Source: JBDLID01 sp039715055 (GTDB lineage: Bacteria > Desulfobacterota > Desulfobulbia > Desulfobulbales > Desulfocapsaceae). From it: a stretch of DNA of 23,079 nt. The notes beneath the pieces are model-generated. The model was not told the DNA's origin, did not search any database, and worked only from the letters and a program-made list of their open reading frames with translations. Where the stretch lies: the NCBI GenBank assembly GCA_039715055.1, contig JBDLID010000041.1:1-23079 (forward strand). The letters are read 5' to 3'. The translations under genes and the position numbers were made by a program. Shown in pieces: positions 21,965 to 23,079 of the stretch (position 1 is the stretch's first letter; each line of letters opens with the position of its first letter).

Positions 21965-22519
21965 TCAGACTTCCATCACCTCTTTTTCCTTGGAGGCGGT
22001 AACCTCGTCGACCTGCTTGATATAATCATCGGTTTCCGACTGAGCCTCATCCTGCATCTTGAAAAGATCGTCTTCTGAAATTTCCTTGTCTTTTTTCTGC
22101 TTTTTCAGGATATCAATGGCCTCTCTTCTCGAATTTCGAACCGCTACCCTGAATTCCTCGGCCACCTTCTTGACCTGCTTAACGATATCCTTGCGGCGTT
22201 CCTCGGTGAGTTGGGGAATGGAAAGGCGGATAATCTTACCGTCATTGACCGGAGTGAGACCGATATCTGATTTAAGGATCGCCTTTTCTATAGCTCCCAG
22301 CATCTGGGGATCCCAGGCCTGAATGGCAATCATCCTACTCTCCGGGATAGTTAACGTACCGACCTGGTTAAGCGGCATAGCACTGCCGTAGGCATCCACC
22401 GAAATTCCATCCAGCAGAGCAAGAGAGGCCCGACCGGTGCGGATCTTGGAGAGCTCAGCCTTGTATGTCTCAACACTTTTCTCCATTTTTTCAGACATTT
22501 CCAGTATAACTTCACTCAT
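21965..22519 (-). CDS. frr: Ribosome recycling factor
   Basis: Splits post-termination ribosomes together with EF-G. 184 residues, the standard length. The sequence shows the three-helix bundle (MEKSVETYKAELSKIRTGRA at the start) and the small beta domain (VDAYGSAMPLNQVGTLTIPE, AIQAWDP). IRLSIPQLTEERRKDIVKQV follows, then the C-terminal helix VRNSRREAIDILKKQ. Arg residues in RTGRA that contact the ribosome are present. The start is fixed by GGAGGA (22526-22531) six bases upstream. It lies 72 bases after pyrH, the usual neighbour. Confidence 0.98.
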   Translation of the reverse strand: MSEVILEMSEKMEKSVETYKAELSKIRTGRASLALLDGISVDAYGSAMPLNQVGTLTIPESRMIAIQAWDPQMLGAIEKAILKSDIGLTPVNDGKIIRLSIPQLTEERRKDIVKQVKKVAEEFRVAVRNSRREAIDILKKQKKDKEISEDDLFKMQDEAQSETDDYIKQVDEVTASKEKEVMEV

Positions 22520-22525
22520 GATCTA

Positions 22526-22531
22526 TCCTCC
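22526..22531 (-). promoter_or_regulatory. Ribosome binding site of frr
   Basis: GGAGGA on the minus strand, six bases before the ATG at 22519; a near-perfect Shine-Dalgarno that stands out because many genes in this window have weak or absent ones. Confidence 0.8.
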
Positions 22532-22591
22532 AATTATAATCGTTGACAGGAAGCGGATGCGACCGTAACCACAGGCCTCACGACTTCCTCT

Positions 22592-23079
22592 TCAAACAGT
22601 AATCAGACTTCCCACCGCTTCACCGCAGATGGCTCTTTTAAGGTTACCGCCACAGTTCATGTCGATGACCATAATCGGTTTCTTTTCATTTCGCGCCAGG
22701 GCAATTCCTGCAGCCTCCATGACTTTGAGCTCCTGCCTCAGGACATCGTCGTAGGTCAACCGCTCATATTTTACGGCATCGGGATTTGTCACCGGATCCT
22801 TGTCATACACGCCATCAACCTTGGTTGCCTTGATAATCACTTCGGCACCAATTTCCAGAGCCCTGAGCACACCGGCCGAATCTGTCGTGAAATATGGATT
22901 TCCTGTGCCGGCGGCAAAGATGACCACACGCCCCTTCTCAAGGTGCCTGGTGGCGCGTCTTCGAATATATGGCTCACTGACAGACTGCATGGGAATGGCT
23001 GACATAACCCTTGTATCAACACCGCTTCTTTCCAGCGCGTCCTGGAGCGCCATGCTGTTAATTACCGTCGCCAGCATCC
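22592..23079 (-). CDS. pyrH: UMP kinase, N-terminal part outside the window
   Basis: The C-terminal two thirds or so (about 162 residues) of the bacterial hexameric UMP kinase, which phosphorylates UMP with ATP in pyrimidine nucleotide synthesis. Recognised by MLATVINSMALQDALE, the segment SAIPMQSVSEPYIRRRATRH, VVIFAAGTGNPYFTTDSA, IKATKVDGVYDKDPV, and the C-terminal CGGNLKRAICGEAVGSLI. These are standard amino-acid-kinase fold motifs for uridylate kinase. The Met near the window end is internal, not the start; the reading frame runs off the edge at 23079. It begins the run pyrH-frr-uppS-cdsA-dxr as seen here. Confidence 0.97.
   Translation of the reverse strand, partial: MLATVINSMALQDALERSGVDTRVMSAIPMQSVSEPYIRRRATRHLEKGRVVIFAAGTGNPYFTTDSAGVLRALEIGAEVIIKATKVDGVYDKDPVTNPDAVKYERLTYDDVLRQELKVMEAAGIALARNEKKPIMVIDMNCGGNLKRAICGEAVGSLITV

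Noticed and set aside
1..23079. CRISPR array, prophage or integrase
   Set aside because: No regularly spaced repeats, Cas, phage structural or recombinase genes are seen; the only repeats are the short elements listed.

Overview
The window looks like ordinary chromosome from a Gram-negative sulfate-reducer-type bacterium (Desulfobacterota, formerly Deltaproteobacteria; Desulfobulbales-like is my best guess). This rests on the gene order pyrH-frr-uppS-cdsA-dxr-rseP-tsaB-ispG-proS-rel, the LPS-export permease, and the corrinoid/dehydratase-activase-type proteins. No database search was possible, so the taxon is inference.

Layout. Bases 1-4675, all minus strand: a truncated nucleotide-sugar dehydrogenase, a tRNA-Arg(CCU), a translationally coupled pair of ADP-glucose pyrophosphorylase-like genes (one apparently active glgC, one apparently catalytically dead partner) and a DHH-family phosphoesterase. 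Bases 4676-10603: a minus-strand RACo-like ASKHA protein diverges from a plus-strand run of crcB (fluoride channel), an lptF/lptG-type permease, an unrecognised Cys-rich protein, a short HgdC/BadF-like activase and a DUF362 protein. Bases 10611-23079, all minus strand: a half-lysine small protein, a zinc-ribbon/Smr-like protein, an orphan Phd-type antitoxin, a RelA/SpoT-family protein, proS, ispG, tsaB, rseP, a DUF2007-like protein, dxr, cdsA, uppS, frr and the C-terminal part of pyrH.

How the genes fit together. The right half is a housekeeping superoperon: nucleotide supply and ribosome recycling (pyrH, frr), MEP-pathway isoprenoids feeding undecaprenyl phosphate (dxr, ispG, uppS), phospholipid synthesis (cdsA), envelope proteolysis (rseP), tRNA modification and charging (tsaB, proS) and stringent response (rel). 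The left half is carbohydrate storage and surface sugar metabolism. The centre (5038-10603) is the least explained part. It holds two different ASKHA-fold putative reductive activators, a Cys-rich protein and a DUF362 protein, and is the best candidate for an undescribed metalloenzyme-activation module.

Main unusual observations: (1) a small mobile-looking repeat family present as a 141-bp imperfect palindrome (15685-15825) and a 34-bp minimal copy (3564-3597), each flanked by a different perfect 4-bp direct repeat; (2) a Rel protein that keeps synthetase residues and the RxKD motif but has lost nearly all hydrolase residues; (3) a GlgC/pseudo-GlgC pair; (4) the activase/Cys-rich/DUF362 cluster; (5) a DUF2007-type gene bracketed by a 15-bp inverted repeat. 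No CRISPR array, phage gene, transposase or rRNA gene was seen.
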